The notes beneath the pieces were generated by a model that did not search any database, was not told the origin of the DNA, and was given only the letters and a program-made list of their open reading frames with translations. A DNA stretch of 45,425 nucleotides. Source: an uncultured Clostridia bacterium (lineage in GTDB: Bacteria; Bacillota; Clostridia; TANB77; CAG-508). Within the stretch, counting starts at the first letter, position 1. Every line of letters begins with the position of its first letter. A program made the translations under genes and the position numbers. Below, in pieces: positions 1-7,412 of the stretch. The stretch covers positions 1 to 45,425 of the forward strand of contig CAKPKU010000004.1 of the NCBI GenBank assembly GCA_934167365.1. Reading direction: 5' to 3'.

Positions 1-73
1 AGCTTACAACCAGAATCGAACTGGTGACCTCTACCTTACCAAGGTAGTGCTCTGCCTACTGAGCTATGCAAGC
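1..73 (-). tRNA. tRNA-Thr (anticodon GGT)
   Basis: The reverse complement folds as a full cloverleaf. The acceptor strands are GCTTGCA and TGTAAGC, and the T-loop contains TTCGATT. The anticodon loop is TTGGTAA, giving anticodon GGT for threonine. No CCA is encoded within the window, because the discriminator base is position 1. Confidence 0.93.
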
Positions 74-176
74 AAAAATATTCCTATTAAAGTTTATAGT
101 ACTTTTTATTAAAAGTCAATATATAAATACTGTATAAACATTAATTATTAATTTTGCTCATATAGTATTTATATAT

Positions 177-818
177 TTAATTGCCTACCATATTTTTTAT
201 AGTTTTCTTTCGTATTCTTTGGATTGCATTGTCTATTGATTTGACTGGATAATTTAATTTTTCAGCTATTGCAATATACGAATTTCCATTAACTAACTCG
301 TTTAAAACTTGTCTTTCAAATGTACTTAAGGATTTTTCGATTATATTTTCAACATTTTGATAATATTCTTTTTTAGTTATTGTATCTAATGGATCTTCTA
401 TAACATTTGCGTCAAATATCTCATAAATGCTTGTATCATCCTCATTATCATCATATGCTGACATATTTAGCGATAAATATGAGTTTAATGGCATATGCTT
501 TTGTCTAGTTGAACTTTTTATTGCAGTAATTAGTTGTCTTTCTACACATAAGTTTGCAAATGATTTAAATGAGTTTTGTTTTTCATTATCAAAGTTTTTT
601 ATTGCTTTATATAACCCTATTAATCCTTCTTGTATTATATCTTCGCGCTCTGCACCAATTATAAAATATCTACTTACTTTCATATTTACAATTTCTTTAT
701 ATTTTTCTATTAAGTAATTTAATGCATCATTATCTCCTGATTTAATTATTTTTATTAAATCTTCATCACTCATGTTGCTATATTTATTTCCTTTTGCACT
801 TATTAAATTGTCTATCAT
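177..818 (-). CDS. sigH: RNA polymerase sigma factor, SigH family
   Basis: A 213-aa sigma-70 family factor matching the SigH (Spo0H) type that directs early stationary-phase and sporulation-onset transcription. Region 2 contains GAEREDIIQEGLIGLYKAI (about residues 55-74), which contacts core polymerase and the -10 element. Region 4 near the C-terminus (about 160-205) has a helix-turn-helix with AIAEKLNYPVKSIDNAI. Full length for the family. The start follows an AGGAGG-type ribosome binding site, and a strong sigma-A-type promoter lies at 864-893. SigH is typical of endospore-forming Firmicutes lineages, though some non-sporulating Clostridia keep it. The neighbouring tRNA is co-oriented. Confidence 0.93.
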   Translation of the reverse strand: MIDNLISAKGNKYSNMSDEDLIKIIKSGDNDALNYLIEKYKEIVNMKVSRYFIIGAEREDIIQEGLIGLYKAIKNFDNEKQNSFKSFANLCVERQLITAIKSSTRQKHMPLNSYLSLNMSAYDDNEDDTSIYEIFDANVIEDPLDTITKKEYYQNVENIIEKSLSTFERQVLNELVNGNSYIAIAEKLNYPVKSIDNAIQRIRKKTIKNMVGN

Positions 819-863
819 AAAAATGTCCTCCTGAAGATCTTTTTCGTTAGCTTTTCTTGAATA

Positions 864-893
864 ATTATAATCATCCTAACTTACTAATGTCAA
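864..893 (-). promoter_or_regulatory. Promoter of sigH
   Basis: On the minus strand TTGACA (893-888) and TATAAT (869-864) are separated by 18 bases, which is consensus for a vegetative promoter. It ends about 45 bases upstream of the sigH start codon. No other gene lies between it and sigH. Confidence 0.8.
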
Positions 894-971
894 GAACTTT
901 AATCGATTTTTTAACACTTTTAGTGAATTTTTTCCTCATATTTCCTGTATTTTTATTATAATTTAAAAATA

Positions 972-1000
972 AAAGATACAAATTTTACATTTGCATCTTT
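972..1000 (-). terminator. Rho-independent terminator after the lipoprotein gene
   Basis: On the minus strand AAAGATGCAAAT pairs with ATTTGTATCTTT (one G-T pair) around a short loop and is followed by a T-rich tract. It lies just after the stop codon of the 1009-1602 gene. Confidence 0.8.
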
Positions 1001-1008
1001 ATAAAAAT

Positions 1009-1602
1009 TTACATTATATACCAATTTCCATTATATTGAAGAACATACATATTAATTTCTTCTACATTTTTATTAGATATATTATCTTCGTTATTTTCTG
1101 ATGAAGTTTCAGTATTTGTGTTCTCATCTGAATTATTTGTATTTTCTTCTATTTTTACTCCATCGCCAGTTACAGTCACTTCTACTGGTACAGTATATCC
1201 ACTTGTAATCTTTATATCATTAGCATTTTGATATACTTCCTTAATCTGATTTTCTAGCTCTGTTATTTCCTCTTCTCCAATTGTAGTAGCTTCACCAAAT
1301 GTATAGTCAATATTTATGTTCTTTCCATATAATTCTTCATATTGGTTATACAAATCATTTATATCATTTTCAGTTATATTATTTTGCATTTCCATAAATT
1401 CTGGAAATGCCTTTATTACTTGAGAAATATTTCTGTTCTTTATTCCATCAAAATAATTTTTTATTGGTTCTTGATATGCCAATTCATTGTTTTCATTATT
1501 TTTATTATCTTTCTTTCCACATCCTGTAAGTACTATTATAGTTGACACTATCATCAATACCACTAAACAAAGTTTTAATAAATTCTTCTTATTTTTTAAC
1601 AT
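1009..1602 (-). CDS. Predicted lipoprotein, function unknown
   Basis: A 197-aa protein with a basic N-terminus, a hydrophobic segment (about residues 8-25) and a lipobox ending VLTGC, so it is expected to be lipid-anchored outside the membrane. The mature part is acidic, with an Asn/Glu/Ser-rich linker around residues 150-180. The C-terminal segment reads YVLQYNGNWYIM, a pattern often seen at the end of small NTF2-like extracytoplasmic domains. I do not recognise a named family. It has its own promoter (TTGAAA, 17 bases, TAATCT at 1632-1660) and terminator, so it is a single-gene unit. Confidence 0.75.
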   Translation of the reverse strand: MLKNKKNLLKLCLVVLMIVSTIIVLTGCGKKDNKNNENNELAYQEPIKNYFDGIKNRNISQVIKAFPEFMEMQNNITENDINDLYNQYEELYGKNINIDYTFGEATTIGEEEITELENQIKEVYQNANDIKITSGYTVPVEVTVTGDGVKIEENTNNSDENTNTETSSENNEDNISNKNVEEINMYVLQYNGNWYIM

Positions 1603-1631
1603 AATATTCTCCTTTCAAATTTTATATAAAA

Positions 1632-1660
1632 AGATTATCACAACAAATTTTCTTTTTCAA
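1632..1660 (-). promoter_or_regulatory. Promoter of the lipoprotein gene
   Basis: Minus-strand TTGAAA (1660-1655), a 17-base spacer and TAATCT (1637-1632), followed about 15 bases later by an AAGGAG ribosome binding site and the start codon at 1602. Confidence 0.55.
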
Positions 1661-1663
1661 GTA

Positions 1664-1960
1664 CTATTTTTTATTTATCTGAACAATATCTATAATATCT
1701 GCAATATAATCACCTAAAATTGGAATATTTAGCCTTACCAGCTTTTGTAAAAAATATATTAGTACCGCAGTAAGTACTGAAAATCCAATTCCAATTCCAA
1801 TTCCTTTAAATATTCCCGCAAAAAAATTTCTAAAAAGCATTTTCTTTGGATTCCCTAAAATTTCAATTAAATCCATAAATTTTTCCTGATTCATTTTTTC
1901 ATTTAATTGTTTAATTTTTCTTATTAAAATTTTTTCTACATTATAATTTCTTTTATACAT
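1664..1960 (-). CDS. DUF5665 family membrane protein
   Basis: A 98-aa protein with a charged N-terminal half and one long glycine-rich membrane segment (about residues 50-73, containing GIFKGIGIGIGFSVLTAVL). It is followed by the motif VRLNIPILGDYIADIIDIVQ, which I associate with the DUF5665 family of small Firmicute membrane proteins. Biochemical function is unknown. An AGGTGG ribosome binding site precedes the start. It lies 39 bases after the UPF0182 gene and is probably co-transcribed with it. Confidence 0.8.
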   Translation of the reverse strand: MYKRNYNVEKILIRKIKQLNEKMNQEKFMDLIEILGNPKKMLFRNFFAGIFKGIGIGIGFSVLTAVLIYFLQKLVRLNIPILGDYIADIIDIVQINKK

Positions 1961-1999
1961 GTAACCACCTAATAGATAGAATGGTTTTTATTTTATTTT

Positions 2000-4831
2000 T
2001 TATTCATATTTATATAATGCAATAAGATTTGTAGTATTTATTTTTCCATTATTTTCAGTACCTTTTTCTTTATATAATTTTTCTAATTTATCAATTAATA
2101 ACTGTAATTGTGAAAAGTCTTTTCCCATCATTTCATAATCTTTATTTGCAGTAGATTCTTTTAAATTATTATTTGCCTTTATTATTGCCTTTATTAATTC
2201 ATCTTCATTTTCTGGATCACCTATCTCAATATTGTAAGCTTGTGACATTAAATTATTTAATGCCTTTTTTAAATTGTCTCCTATTGCCATTTTATTTCCA
2301 GATGCTACTACAACTTTTTTTAGTTGTGGCATTGAATCACTTTCATTAATATATTCTTGATATATAGATTCAACATATATTAATTTATTATTTATTGGTA
2401 CTACAACAATATTTTTTGTAAGTTTTGTTCCAGCTACATCTAAATTATCTATTTCTTTTGATATTGACTGATTTTGACTTATTTGTGTATCTAATTGCAT
2501 TGGACCAAGTACTGTATTATCTGATGAATATCTGTATAATTTCATCACCATTTTTCCGTTTTCATATGTTCCTACAGCATATCCAATTATTCCCTGTTTT
2601 CCTTGTAATGTATATGGTAAAACTAAACCTATTTTACTTTTATCACTATCTTTTGTTTTAACTATTGCATAATATGGATTCATTTGAACAGTTTCAGTTG
2701 TCGAAGAATTAGTTTCTACTCCATATTTTGCTATATCCCAAATATCATTTGCTCTATATAATACATCAGCTCCTGTGTTATGATATCTTTTTAACATTTC
2801 TGCTTGTATTTTGTACAAAAATTCAGAGTAAGTAAAATGTTCACTTATTTCTGTTGGAATTTCAGAATCTATATCCATAAAAACATCTGGAAAAGCTTTT
2901 TTATATGCCATTGCTATTAAATCTGTTCTGTCTGTTATATAGAACTGTGTAGTTCCATCATACGCATCTATTAAAACCTTTACGGAATTTTTTATATAAT
3001 TTATTTCTTGACCATTTATTGTTTGTTTTTGTGAATATGGATAATATTCAGATGTTGTATATGCATCTATTACCCATACTAATTTTCCTTCATTTGTCAC
3101 TACTAAATATGGAGAGCTATCATATGTTAAATAAGGCATTACTTTTTTTGCTCTTTCTACTATATTTCTATTAGTTAATATTTTGCTATTTGAATTAACA
3201 TTTGATGTAAGTGCTAAATTAATATCTCCTTTTGATAATGCTAATATGATTCTATCTACTGTTTTTAATTGTAAACCTGCTTTTCCATCATATGAATTAG
3301 TTTTGTTTTCATTTTCATCTATTGGATAATCAAATTCATTATTTGCTTTGCTGTTTGTTACTATTGTTTTATTTGTTTGCATTCCAAAATATATTCTTGG
3401 ATTTTGAACATTTATAACATTATCCTCATTAGAAAAATTTTTCTGTAAATTTATTAAGTCACCATTCGCATTCGTTTCTGAGGCAGATGTAACAACAACT
3501 CCATATCCATGTGTAAATTCATATGTTGAATTTGTATATGAATTTTCATTTGATACAATTTCTCTTGGTGTAATATACACCATCTTTTTTTCATTATTTA
3601 TAGTATATTCTCCTACTGTTGTTGCTGTATAATTATAATATCCTTTTCCTGATAAAGTTCCATTAAGTAATTTTAATATTATAGATTTATTTGTTGTTGA
3701 CATATTATTTATAATATCACTATATTTTGTTAATTCAATATCACTAACTGTTCCTTCATCTTCAACACTAATTTCCTCTATATCAATTCCATATGCATCT
3801 CGTGTATTATCTATATTGTATGATATATATTTTTTTTCTTTTTCATATTGGTTTGATGTTATAAATATTTTATCATATCCTACAAGTACTAATATCATTG
3901 CCACTAAATAGACTGGCACAGAAAAAATCCATATAAATAATTTTCTATTTTTCTTCTTTTTGTACGCAGATGTACTAAAAAATATTGCAAATATCATTAA
4001 TATAGAAAGTATTCTATATCCCCATACTTTTACTACAATGTCTGAAGTTCCTGCTCCATATAATGAATATTGATTTTCACTCTCTCCTATCGATAAAAAT
4101 GTCTTTGTACACAAGTCCTCTGCATTTATAAATGTAAAAACAGAAAGTATAATTACTATAATTTTTAAATTATTTAACAATTGATTTTTTATTATAGATG
4201 AATTTAGAGTTTCTGCACTAACTCCTCCTTCAAATTGCGTATTTAACACTATTATATAGTATATTGTAGCATACAAAGTTGCTATAACAAATGTTATTAA
4301 CATATATATTAATACCGATACTAAAAATGGTTTTATAAATAAATAATATCCAATGTCATGACCATATATAAGATCAGTTTTTCCAAATGATGTATTATTC
4401 AAAAACAATATAGTCTTTTGCAAAAATACATTACATGTGATTATACTAACTATTCCTGCTGTAATAAAGGAAATTGATTTATTTAATAATTTTGGCATCT
4501 CCTTTTTTTCTTCCTTAAAAAATACCTTTAAACCGTTTTTTATTCTATTATTAGTTGTACGCATTAATATATATACCCATAAAAAAGATGTAATTATTAT
4601 TATAGTTTTATATTTTATGTTGTCAAAAAAAGCTCCAGTATAATTCTCTCCTATTTCAAAAAATTCTAAATAACTTCCTCTATATTGTATATAGGCCACT
4701 AGAGCACATATTATTGAAAAGGCTATTACTATACCTGCTCTTTTTTTTCTTTTTTTCACATTTTTATTGGTATTTACTGAATTACTGATATTACTTTCTT
4801 TTTCATCTACATTATTTTCCAAAATACTCAC
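2000..4831 (-). CDS. UPF0182 family integral membrane protein
   Basis: A 943-aa protein of the UPF0182 (COG1615) family. The N-terminal third has about seven hydrophobic membrane segments, beginning near residue 30 and including a stretch near GSYLEFFEIGE. A large extracytoplasmic region follows, with conserved-looking motifs such as TTSEYYPYSQ and NSVKVLIDAYDGT. The C-terminus is helical and Lys/Glu-rich. The start is probably GTG with only a weak AAGGGT ribosome binding site. It starts 11 bases after the ftsY stop codon, so the two genes are very likely one transcript. Cellular role is unknown. Confidence 0.88.
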   Translation of the reverse strand: MSILENNVDEKESNISNSVNTNKNVKKRKKRAGIVIAFSIICALVAYIQYRGSYLEFFEIGENYTGAFFDNIKYKTIIIITSFLWVYILMRTTNNRIKNGLKVFFKEEKKEMPKLLNKSISFITAGIVSIITCNVFLQKTILFLNNTSFGKTDLIYGHDIGYYLFIKPFLVSVLIYMLITFVIATLYATIYYIIVLNTQFEGGVSAETLNSSIIKNQLLNNLKIIVIILSVFTFINAEDLCTKTFLSIGESENQYSLYGAGTSDIVVKVWGYRILSILMIFAIFFSTSAYKKKKNRKLFIWIFSVPVYLVAMILVLVGYDKIFITSNQYEKEKKYISYNIDNTRDAYGIDIEEISVEDEGTVSDIELTKYSDIINNMSTTNKSIILKLLNGTLSGKGYYNYTATTVGEYTINNEKKMVYITPREIVSNENSYTNSTYEFTHGYGVVVTSASETNANGDLINLQKNFSNEDNVINVQNPRIYFGMQTNKTIVTNSKANNEFDYPIDENENKTNSYDGKAGLQLKTVDRIILALSKGDINLALTSNVNSNSKILTNRNIVERAKKVMPYLTYDSSPYLVVTNEGKLVWVIDAYTTSEYYPYSQKQTINGQEINYIKNSVKVLIDAYDGTTQFYITDRTDLIAMAYKKAFPDVFMDIDSEIPTEISEHFTYSEFLYKIQAEMLKRYHNTGADVLYRANDIWDIAKYGVETNSSTTETVQMNPYYAIVKTKDSDKSKIGLVLPYTLQGKQGIIGYAVGTYENGKMVMKLYRYSSDNTVLGPMQLDTQISQNQSISKEIDNLDVAGTKLTKNIVVVPINNKLIYVESIYQEYINESDSMPQLKKVVVASGNKMAIGDNLKKALNNLMSQAYNIEIGDPENEDELIKAIIKANNNLKESTANKDYEMMGKDFSQLQLLIDKLEKLYKEKGTENNGKINTTNLIALYKYE

Positions 4832-4842
4832 ACCCTTATTGC

Positions 4843-5748
4843 TTATATTATACTATTAACAAAATCTGTTGAGTTAAATTTTTGCATATCATCAATTTGC
4901 TCTCCTATACCAATATATTTTATTGGTAAATTATTTTCTGACACAATACCTATAACAGCTCCACCTTTTGATGTTCCATCTAATTTTGTTAAAACTAATC
5001 CATTTATATCTACTGCTTCTTTGAAAGCTTTAACTTGTAAAATTGCATTTTGACCAGTTGTAGCATCCAATACCATTAATGTTTCTTTTGATGCATCTGG
5101 TAGCTCTTTATCAACAACTTTTTTTATTTTTATTAATTCATCCATAAGGTATTTTTTATTATGCAATCTTCCTGCTGTATCTATTATAAGTACATCTGCA
5201 TTTTCTTCTTTGGTAACTTTTATTGCATCATATACGACTGATGCAGGATCTGTTCCTTCATTTCTTTTTATTATTTGGCAATTGGCTCTATTAGCCCAAA
5301 CCTCTAATTGTTCAACAGCTGCTGCTCTAAATGTATCTGCTGCTGCTATTACAACTTTTTTTCCTTCTTTTTTCAGATTATTTGCAATCTTTCCTATTGA
5401 AGTAGTTTTTCCTGCTCCATTAACCCCTACCATTAATATTACTGATGGTTTAGAATTAAGTTTTAATTCAGAATCAACACTATCTAAAATTTCTTTCATT
5501 TGTGCTCTTAAAGCTTCTTTTACTTCATCAGCATCTTCTATTTTGTCTGTTTTAATTTTATCTTTTAAATTTTCTATTATCTTCATTGATGTTTCCATTC
5601 CAACATCTGACATAATTAAAGCTTCTTCTAGCTCTTCTAAAAGCTCTTCATCTACTTTTCTAAAGTTTTTGAAAACATTATTTATTTTATCATTTATAGA
5701 ATCCTTAGTTTTAGTTAACCCTTGTTTTAATTTATCAAAAAATCCCAT
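4843..5748 (-). CDS. ftsY: Signal recognition particle receptor FtsY
   Basis: A 301-aa SRP-GTPase, the membrane receptor that accepts ribosome-SRP complexes for co-translational targeting. The N domain covers about residues 1-100. The G domain shows GVNGAGKTT (108-116, P-loop), DTFRAAA (138-144), DTAGR (190-194), TKLDGTSKGG (254-263) and the closing loop near GIGEQIDDMQKF. The long acidic A domain of E. coli FtsY is absent, as is usual in Firmicutes. The start codon lies 25 bases downstream of the tRNA-Thr(CGT) 3' end. There is therefore almost no room for a private promoter, and expression probably depends on transcription coming through the tRNA. Confidence 0.97.
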   Translation of the reverse strand: MGFFDKLKQGLTKTKDSINDKINNVFKNFRKVDEELLEELEEALIMSDVGMETSMKIIENLKDKIKTDKIEDADEVKEALRAQMKEILDSVDSELKLNSKPSVILMVGVNGAGKTTSIGKIANNLKKEGKKVVIAAADTFRAAAVEQLEVWANRANCQIIKRNEGTDPASVVYDAIKVTKEENADVLIIDTAGRLHNKKYLMDELIKIKKVVDKELPDASKETLMVLDATTGQNAILQVKAFKEAVDINGLVLTKLDGTSKGGAVIGIVSENNLPIKYIGIGEQIDDMQKFNSTDFVNSII

Positions 5749-5773
5749 CTTTTCTCATCTCCATATAATTTTT

Positions 5774-5849
5774 TGGAGCTACTGGGGAGAATCGAACTCC
5801 CGACCTACAGGTTACGAATCTGTTGCTCTACCAACTGAGCTACAGTAGC
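5774..5849 (-). tRNA. tRNA-Thr (anticodon CGT), prophage attachment gene
   Basis: A cloverleaf on the minus strand with acceptor GCTACTG/CAGTAGC, an encoded CCA end, T-loop TTCGATT and anticodon loop TTCGTAA (anticodon CGT, Thr). Position 31 is A and position 39 is C, a mismatch at the top of the anticodon stem. Because the 41-bp repeat covers nucleotides 1-38 identically at both ends, the mismatch predates integration. Nucleotides 39-76 are chromosomal, while nucleotides 1-38 are the copy delivered with the prophage. Confidence 0.92.
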
Positions 5850-5852
5850 ACT
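5812..5852. repeat. Attachment site, left (41-bp core repeat)
   Basis: Identical over 41 bases to 41668-41708. It starts in the tRNA anticodon loop and runs through the 5' half of the tRNA to two bases beyond its 5' end. The flanking bases differ on both sides (G versus C before, T versus A after). Confidence 0.95.
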
Positions 5853-5865
5853 TTTAATGTTTTTC

Positions 5866-5871
5866 CTTATA
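5866..5871 (-). promoter_or_regulatory. Possible phage-borne -10 element for tRNA-Thr(CGT) and ftsY
   Basis: Minus-strand TATAAG sits 17 bases upstream of the tRNA 5' end, the right distance for a short leader, but I see no good -35 at 16-18 bases. It is the best candidate for a promoter supplied by the prophage end. Weak evidence. Confidence 0.3.
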
Positions 5872-5883
5872 TTTGCTGTTTTC

Positions 5884-5970
5884 TGACAACTTTTTATTTT
5901 CATTTTTAGTTGTCTATTTAGTCTATTTTTTACCATTTTTCTATTGTGAAAGTTGTCAAAAAAGTTGTCA
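5884..5970. repeat. Integrase arm-type site cluster, left end
   Basis: The motif AAAGTTGTCA occurs twice in tandem at 5949-5970 (a 22-base unit, with start points 12 bases apart). It is inverted at 5884-5893, and a partial copy AGTTGTC lies at 5908-5914. The 22-base tandem unit recurs exactly at 41583-41604 beside the integrase. Such repeats flanking the core are typical binding sites for the N-terminal arm-binding domain of tyrosine integrases. Confidence 0.75.
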
Positions 5971-5993
5971 GAATTATTTTAATAATAAATGCT

Positions 5994-6140
5994 TTAATTG
6001 TCAAGCTCTTCTTTTGTTATTTTGCCCTTTACATTTATATTTATTAAATCATTTAATGTAATGTATTTATTGCTTTGAATTAAATTTTTATCATAAATTT
6101 TAATTAATTCGTTTCCTTTTATTAATATTTCTTTTTCCAT
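5994..6140 (-). CDS. Small hypothetical protein (48 aa) at the prophage left end
   Basis: A 48-codon reading frame starting ATGGAAAAAGAAATA, preceded by a strong AGAGGGGGA ribosome binding site and by a promoter at 6242-6270. The product is charged (MEKEILIKGNELIKIYDKN at the start, ending KGKITKEELDN), with no membrane segment and no recognised domain. It is the last gene before the left attachment site and overlaps nothing. Its position next to the arm sites would fit a small DNA-binding accessory such as an excisionase, but that is inference from position only. Confidence 0.6.
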   Translation of the reverse strand: MEKEILIKGNELIKIYDKNLIQSNKYITLNDLININVKGKITKEELDN

Positions 6141-6241
6141 ATGTATTCCCCCTCTTTTACACCAAATTCTATAAATTATCTTCTTTTCTATTTTACATAT
6201 TCATAATAAAAAAAAGTGCATTTATATATAAAACTATCTAT

Positions 6242-6270
6242 TTTATACATAAAATACACCTAGTTTACAA
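6242..6270 (-). promoter_or_regulatory. Promoter of the 48-aa gene
   Basis: Minus-strand TTGTAA (6270-6265), a 17-base spacer and TATAAA (6247-6242). The 170-base gap 6141-6309 otherwise holds only AT-rich leader sequence. Confidence 0.55.
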
Positions 6271-6309
6271 AAAATGGGAATACAATTTTTTAATGTTAAA
6301 ACTCTATAT

Positions 6310-6525
6310 CTAAATAATTATAAGTCTTTCAACTACGAACAAATCTTCGACTGTTTTTCCCAATGCATCCGCTATAAGAATTGCTTCATGGAGTAATATT
6401 TCATCCGCCGGAAGTTCTTGTATTGTCTTTAAATAATGTCTTTCTATCCCAGTTCTTCTCTCCAATTCTCTTAAGCTAATTCCTTCTTCTTTTATTACTT
6501 CTTTTATTCTCATTTTTATGTTCAT
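6310..6525 (-). CDS. XRE-family HTH regulator (71 aa)
   Basis: A single Cro/CI-type helix-turn-helix domain covers nearly the whole protein. Helices 2-3 lie around ISLRELERRTGIERHYLKTI and are followed by the conserved ADALGKTVEDLF tail. A small DNA-binding regulator without effector or protease domain. It is preceded by an AGAGGTG ribosome binding site and sits 14 bases after the next XRE gene, so the two form one leftward operon. Unlike the neighbour, its recognition region (RRTGIERHY) is basic, suggesting a different operator. Target unknown. Confidence 0.8.
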   Translation of the reverse strand: MNIKMRIKEVIKEEGISLRELERRTGIERHYLKTIQELPADEILLHEAILIADALGKTVEDLFVVERLIII

Positions 6526-6539
6526 TTTTTCTTCACCTC

Positions 6540-6740
6540 TTACAATTTAATTTTATACAGATTATTTAATGGCTCGCCTAATGCATATGCTATACGTACC
6601 AATACAGTAAAAGTAGGATCTTTTATTCCGTTTTCAATTTCGCTTATATGGCCGATTGATACATTCGATTTTTTATGCAACTCTCTTATTGTAATTCCCT
6701 TTTTTATTCGTATTTCTTTTATTAAATATTCTACATGCAT
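6540..6740 (-). CDS. XRE-family HTH regulator (66 aa)
   Basis: A Cro/CI-type HTH protein: IRIKKGITIRELHKKSNVS forms helices 1-2, HISEIENGIKDPTF the recognition helix and turn, and IAYALGEPLNNL the closing helices. I prefer the ATG at 6740, preceded by GGTGAT, to an upstream start at 6752. It is the first gene of a leftward two-gene unit divergent from 6924. The shared control region carries a 15-bp inverted repeat (6780-6815), the likely operator for this or the divergent XRE protein. This is a second regulatory switch, distinct from the one at 39 kb. Confidence 0.8.
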   Translation of the reverse strand: MHVEYLIKEIRIKKGITIRELHKKSNVSIGHISEIENGIKDPTFTVLVRIAYALGEPLNNLYKIKL

Positions 6741-6779
6741 TATTATCACCATTTTTAGTATCTGTATTTAATAGTATAT

Positions 6780-6815
6780 TATGCATTGTGTTCGTTTTGG
6801 CGAACATAATGCATA
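6780..6815. promoter_or_regulatory. Operator-like inverted repeat between divergent XRE genes
   Basis: TATGCATTGTGTTCG (6780-6794) and CGAACATAATGCATA (6801-6815) are inverted repeats with one mismatch in 15 and a 6-base spacer. They lie in the control region between leftward 6740 and rightward 6924. A second, perfect 16-base palindrome lies at 6844-6859. Confidence 0.75.
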
Positions 6816-6843
6816 TAGTAATATTTTTAGTTAAATTAAACAA

Positions 6844-6859
6844 CTATTTTATAAAATAG
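6844..6859. promoter_or_regulatory. Perfect 16-bp palindrome in the same control region
   Basis: CTATTTTATAAAATAG is a perfect palindrome, nested in a wider AACTAT...ATAGTT inverted pair ending near 6878. It is possibly a second operator. No promoter with a good -35 is obvious for the rightward genes; a TACAAT -10 lies near 6899-6904. Confidence 0.45.
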
Positions 6860-6923
6860 CTATTCCGTACTATAGTTATTTTTAATGTAATATTTTTGTA
6901 CAATGTTTTAGGGTGAAAAAAAG

Positions 6924-7151
6924 ATGATATATATAGCAATAAATGAAGTTTTGGAACAAAAGAAAAAAACAAAGTACTGGTTTATTAAAAATATGGAAAA
7001 AAGTTACCAATCGCTTTCTAATTTGATGGATAATAAATCTTCTGGAATAAAATTTCGCAATTTGGACCAAATTTGTGACTTGTTAGAATGTGAGCCTGGA
7101 GATATTATAAAACGAAAGGATGGTGAAAAAGATGAGCAAACTATTAAATAA
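6924..7151 (+). CDS. XRE-family HTH regulator, rightward
   Basis: A 75-aa Cro/CI-like protein resembling the small YozG/Xre type: INEVLEQKKKTKYWFIKNMEKSYQSLSNLMDNKSSGIKFRNLDQICDLLECEPGDII is one helix-turn-helix domain (the quoted span is broken here by description only; key elements are the KTKYWF turn and the LDQICDLLECEPGDI end). An AGGGTG ribosome binding site precedes the start. Its 3' end overlaps the start region of the MutS-like gene, so the two are translationally coupled and should act together. Confidence 0.8.
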   Translation: MIYIAINEVLEQKKKTKYWFIKNMEKSYQSLSNLMDNKSSGIKFRNLDQICDLLECEPGDIIKRKDGEKDEQTIK

Positions 7152-7383
7152 GTATACTGAATTAAAAAATAATAATTCTAAAAATGTTTATTTAATCAAA
7201 GTAGGATTTTTTTATAATTCACTAAATGAAGATGCAATATATCTTAATGAAGAAATTGGATTAAAATTAACTAGATTGGGAAATGAAATAATAAAATGTG
7301 GTTTTCCTTTAAGTTCTTTAAATAAATATAAACATATACTAGATGAAAAAAATATAAAATATACTATAATTGATAATTTTTAA
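7132..7383 (+). CDS. Free-standing MutS domain I-like protein, candidate DGR accessory
   Basis: An 83-aa protein (start chosen at 7132; 7120 in the same frame is possible). It aligns by eye with the N-terminal mismatch-recognition domain of MutS. The first block, YLIKVGFFYNSLNEDA, corresponds to the MutS FRMGDFYE...EDA block, and CGFPLSSLNKYKHILDEKN to the CGVPYHA...Y...L block. The mismatch-reading Phe-X-Glu is not preserved (GFFYNS). The rest of MutS is absent. From memory, short MutS-like proteins are reported as accessory factors of some DGRs. Here no Avd-type helical-bundle gene is seen near the reverse transcriptase, so this protein may take that place. It is about 2.4 kb from the RT and on the opposite strand. 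Confidence 0.6.
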   Translation: MSKLLNKYTELKNNNSKNVYLIKVGFFYNSLNEDAIYLNEEIGLKLTRLGNEIIKCGFPLSSLNKYKHILDEKNIKYTIIDNF

Positions 7384-7386
7384 AAG

Positions 7387-7412
7387 AAGGAGGACTACTA
7401 ACTGCCCTCCTT
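7387..7412. terminator. Bidirectional terminator between convergent genes
   Basis: AAGGAGG (7387-7393) pairs with CCTCCTT (7406-7412). A T-run follows on the plus side (AATAAATTTTTTT) and TTCTTTT on the minus side. It separates the rightward MutS-like gene from the leftward endolysin and overlaps the endolysin stop codon. Confidence 0.75.

Noticed and set aside
5774..5849. tRNA-Thr(CGT) broken by integration
   Set aside because: The cloverleaf is complete with encoded CCA. The A31-C39 mismatch would also have been present before integration because the repeat is identical at both ends.
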